A DNA stretch of 64,000 nucleotides from Ruegeria arenilitoris. GTDB lineage: Bacteria > Pseudomonadota > Alphaproteobacteria > Rhodobacterales > Rhodobacteraceae. The position numbers and the translations under genes are program-made. The stretch lies in NCBI RefSeq assembly GCF_042675705.1, contig NZ_JBHTJJ010000006.1. One strand, written 5' to 3'. Under the pieces are notes generated by a model. It saw only the letters and a program-made list of their open reading frames with translations. It searched no databases and was not told the DNA's origin. Numbering within the stretch: position 1 is the stretch's first letter; each line of letters starts with the position of its first letter. This document shows, one piece after another, positions 61,687-64,000 of this stretch.

Positions 61687-63462
61687 ATGAAAATGACGAC
61701 AGAAGAGGCCTTTGTTAAGGTTCTGCAGATGCACGGCATCGAACACGCGTTCGGGATCATCGGCTCGGCCATGATGCCGATCTCGGACCTGTTCCCCAAG
61801 GCCGGAATCATGTTCTGGGACTGCGCTCATGAAGGCAGCGCCGGCATGATGGCCGACGGCTACACCCGCGCCACCGGCAAGATGTCGATGATGATCGCGC
61901 AGAACGGCCCCGGCATCACCAACTTCGTCACCGCCGTCAAAACCGCTTACTGGAACCACACACCGCTGCTGCTGGTCACACCGCAAGCGGCCAACAAGAC
62001 CATCGGTCAGGGTGGTTTCCAGGAAGTAGAGCAGATGAAACTGTTCGAGGACATGGTCGCGTATCAGGAAGAGGTCCGCGATCCGTCCCGCGTCACCGAG
62101 GTTCTGAACCGCGTGATCATGAAGGCCAAGCGCGCCAGCGCCCCGGCCCAGATCAACATCCCGCGTGACATGTGGACTCAGGTCATTGACGTCGAACTGC
62201 CCGCGGTCGTCGATTTCGAGCGTCCCGCAGGCGGTGAAACCGCAGTCGCAAAGGCCGCCGAACTGCTGTCGAACGCCAAGAATCCCGTGATCCTGAACGG
62301 AGCGGGCGTGGTGTTGGCCAAAGGCGGCATCGAGGCCTCCAAGGCTCTGGCCGAGCGTCTGGATGCGCCGGTTTGCGTCGGCTACCAGCACAACGACGCC
62401 TTCCCCGGCAGCCATCCGCTGTTTGCCGGCCCGCTGGGCTACAACGGGTCCAAGGCAGCGATGGAGCTGATCAAGGAAGCCGACGTGGTCCTGTGCCTCG
62501 GCACGCGCCTGAACCCGTTCTCGACCCTGCCGGGCTATGGCATGGAATACTGGCCGGCTGACGCCAAGATCATCCAGGTCGACATCAACCCCGACCGGAT
62601 CGGCCTGACCAAGAAGGTCTCGGTCGGTATCGTCGGCGACGCGGCCAAGGTGGCGAATGGCATCCTGGCGCAGCTGAGCGACACGGCCGGAGACGAGGGC
62701 CGCGCCGAACGCAAGGCCAAGATTGCCGAAAAGAAATCGCGTTGGGCCCAGCAGCTCAGCAGCATGGACCACGAGGACGACGATCCGGGCACCAGCTGGA
62801 ACGAGCGCGCACGCGCGGCCAAGCCCGATTGGATGAGCCCTCGCATGGCCTGGCGCGCCATTCAGGCCGCGCTACCGAAAGAAGCCATCATCAGCTCGGA
62901 CATCGGCAACAACTGCGCCATCGGCAACGCCTACCCGTCCTTTGAGGAAGGTCGCAAGTATCTGGCCCCCGGCCTGTTCGGACCGTGCGGATACGGCCTA
63001 CCCGCCATCGTCGGCGCCAAGATCGGCTGCCCGGACGTGCCCGTAGTGGGTTTTGCCGGCGACGGCGCCTTCGGCATCGCGGTGAACGAGCTGACCGCCA
63101 TCGGCCGCGAGGAATGGCCTGCCGTGACGCAGATCGTGTTCCGCAACTACCAGTGGGGCGCGGAAAAGCGCAACTCGACCCTGTGGTTCGACGACAATTT
63201 CGTGGGCACCGAACTGGACACCAAAGTGTCCTATGCCGGCATAGCCCAAGCCTGCGGCCTTAAGGGTGTTGTCGCCCGCACCATGGACGAGCTGACCGCC
63301 GCTCTGAACCAGGCCATCGAAGACCAGAAAAACGGCATCACCACCCTGATCGAAGCCCTGATCAACCAGGAACTGGGTGAGCCGTTCCGCCGCGACGCTA
63401 TGAAAAAGCCTGTGGCGGTGGCCGGTATTTCGGCCGACGACATGGTGCCGCAGCAGGTCTGA
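61687..63462 (+). CDS. xsc: Sulfoacetaldehyde acetyltransferase
   Basis: Thiamine diphosphate enzyme that converts sulfoacetaldehyde and phosphate to acetyl phosphate and sulfite. It is 591 residues from MKMTTEEAFVKVLQMHGIEH, 9 bases after GGAGAG. The catalytic Glu is in HEGSAGMMADGYTRATGK; the ThDP motif is FAGDGAFGIAVNELTAIG...RNYQWGAEKRN. Xsc signatures such as SDIGNNCAIGNAYPSFEEGR support it over acetolactate synthase. It lies between tauR and pta, so the acetyl phosphate product is passed on to Pta. Confidence 0.95.
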   Translation: MKMTTEEAFVKVLQMHGIEHAFGIIGSAMMPISDLFPKAGIMFWDCAHEGSAGMMADGYTRATGKMSMMIAQNGPGITNFVTAVKTAYWNHTPLLLVTPQAANKTIGQGGFQEVEQMKLFEDMVAYQEEVRDPSRVTEVLNRVIMKAKRASAPAQINIPRDMWTQVIDVELPAVVDFERPAGGETAVAKAAELLSNAKNPVILNGAGVVLAKGGIEASKALAERLDAPVCVGYQHNDAFPGSHPLFAGPLGYNGSKAAMELIKEADVVLCLGTRLNPFSTLPGYGMEYWPADAKIIQVDINPDRIGLTKKVSVGIVGDAAKVANGILAQLSDTAGDEGRAERKAKIAEKKSRWAQQLSSMDHEDDDPGTSWNERARAAKPDWMSPRMAWRAIQAALPKEAIISSDIGNNCAIGNAYPSFEEGRKYLAPGLFGPCGYGLPAIVGAKIGCPDVPVVGFAGDGAFGIAVNELTAIGREEWPAVTQIVFRNYQWGAEKRNSTLWFDDNFVGTELDTKVSYAGIAQACGLKGVVARTMDELTAALNQAIEDQKNGITTLIEALINQELGEPFRRDAMKKPVAVAGISADDMVPQQV

Positions 63463-63483
63463 GCGGGAACGGAGCTGGAGCGG

Positions 63484-64000
63484 ATGACCCTGACACCCAT
63501 CGAGTTGTTGCGTCAGCAAGCTCCGGCAATCCGGCCAGTCGTTGCACTGAGCGAAGGCAGTGATCCCCGCATCGTTGCGGGGGCGCTTGCCGCCCGGTCC
63601 GCAGGGCTGTCCGACATCATCCTTGTCGGTCCGCGGACAGAAATCGAAGCCGAGTTGCTGGCGCAGGGCGCCGCATCGGGCGATGACCTTTCCATCCATG
63701 ACCCGACCGAGTCGCCGCTGACCGAGGAGTTCGCGGCCATCTACCACGATCTGCGCCGGCACAAGGGCGTGGATGCGGTGTCGGCCCGGTCCGCCGCCGA
63801 AACGCCCTTGGTCTACGCGGCCATGCTGGTCCGGACGGGCCGTGCCACGGGAACGGTCGGCGGCGCTGTCCACACGACCGGTGAGGTGGTCCGGACGGCG
63901 ATTCAGGTGATCGGCCTGGCTCCGGATGCCGGATTGGTGTCATCGTTTTTCCTGATGTACCCGCCGGACCCGGGCGGCCCCGATGCGCGCGCGATGCTGT
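63484..64000 (+). CDS. pta: Phosphate acetyltransferase, N-terminal 172 codons (cut by window edge)
   Basis: Pta of the PTA_PTB type, which converts acetyl phosphate and CoA to acetyl-CoA. It starts MTLTPIELLRQQAPAIRPVV with GGAG 3 bases before the ATG. The family segments VALSEGSDPRIVAGALAARS, HDLRRHKGVD, AAMLVRTGRATGTVGGAVHT (substrate loop) and FFLMYPPDPG are visible. It follows xsc by 21 bases and completes the taurine/sulfoacetaldehyde route. The C-terminal part is beyond the right edge. Confidence 0.93.
   Translation, partial: MTLTPIELLRQQAPAIRPVVALSEGSDPRIVAGALAARSAGLSDIILVGPRTEIEAELLAQGAASGDDLSIHDPTESPLTEEFAAIYHDLRRHKGVDAVSARSAAETPLVYAAMLVRTGRATGTVGGAVHTTGEVVRTAIQVIGLAPDAGLVSSFFLMYPPDPGGPDARAML

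Overview
The window is a GC-rich, densely coded stretch of an alphaproteobacterial chromosome, most likely from the Rhodobacterales (Roseobacter/Ruegeria-type Rhodobacteraceae). The evidence is the fnrL-hemN pair beside ccoNOQP and ccoGHIS, as in Rhodobacter; a TrcR (DUF1013) gene; a tauR-xsc-pta taurine/sulfoacetaldehyde cluster; and a small bacterial-type SRP RNA. The genus is an inference. I saw no insertion sequence, prophage, CRISPR array, rRNA or tRNA.

Region 1 (1-21,456) is the translation/transcription super-cluster, nearly all on the minus strand. In transcription order it reads secE-nusG, a DUF2189 membrane protein, rplK-rplA, rplJ-rplL-rpoB-rpoC, then rpsL-rpsG-fusA-tuf (tuf cut by the left edge). 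It is broken by non-ribosomal genes: an opposite-strand DUF2254 membrane protein splits rplKA from rplJL, and a glycosyltransferase, an EamA exporter and a HlyD-type protein with a damaged N-terminus lie between rpoC and rpsL. Separate promoters, terminators and leader structures are visible at these breaks.

Region 2 (21,485-36,367) is the microaerobic respiration block: ccoGHIS (assembly of cbb3 oxidase), ccoNOQP (the oxidase), a UspA protein, the oxygen-sensing regulator fnrL and the oxygen-independent coproporphyrinogen oxidase hemN. Three FNR-type boxes (TTGAY-N4-RTCAA) sit before ccoG, between ccoN and uspA, and between fnrL and hemN, so one regulon ties haem supply, oxidase and oxidase assembly together. 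Two LysR regulators, an unrecognised 53-residue protein and an SHMT-like PLP enzyme with altered active-site residues lie within it.

Region 3 (36,580-49,543) holds an EF-G paralogue with a degenerate GTPase site, a YejABEF peptide importer, a membrane-anchored cytochrome c, prephenate dehydratase, an SRPBCC protein, the NADH pyrophosphatase NudC divergent from a 5'-nucleotidase family enzyme, and the SRP RNA gene with its own promoter.

Region 4 (49,629-64,000) is mixed housekeeping and accessory: an alpha/beta hydrolase under a TetR repressor with two operators; a cobalamin riboswitch in front of a lone DUF1636 gene; a small tyrosine phosphatase; dnaX-ybaB-recR; a VOC protein; a secreted protein; RNase T2; TrcR; an ArsR-permease pair with a perfect palindromic operator; and tauR-xsc-pta (partial), which turns sulfoacetaldehyde into acetyl phosphate and then acetyl-CoA. 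Intergenic stretches over 300 bases (3159-3532, 16,322-16,653, 51,144-51,475) hold, respectively, the rpsL promoter and long leader, the rplJ leader, and the cobalamin riboswitch.
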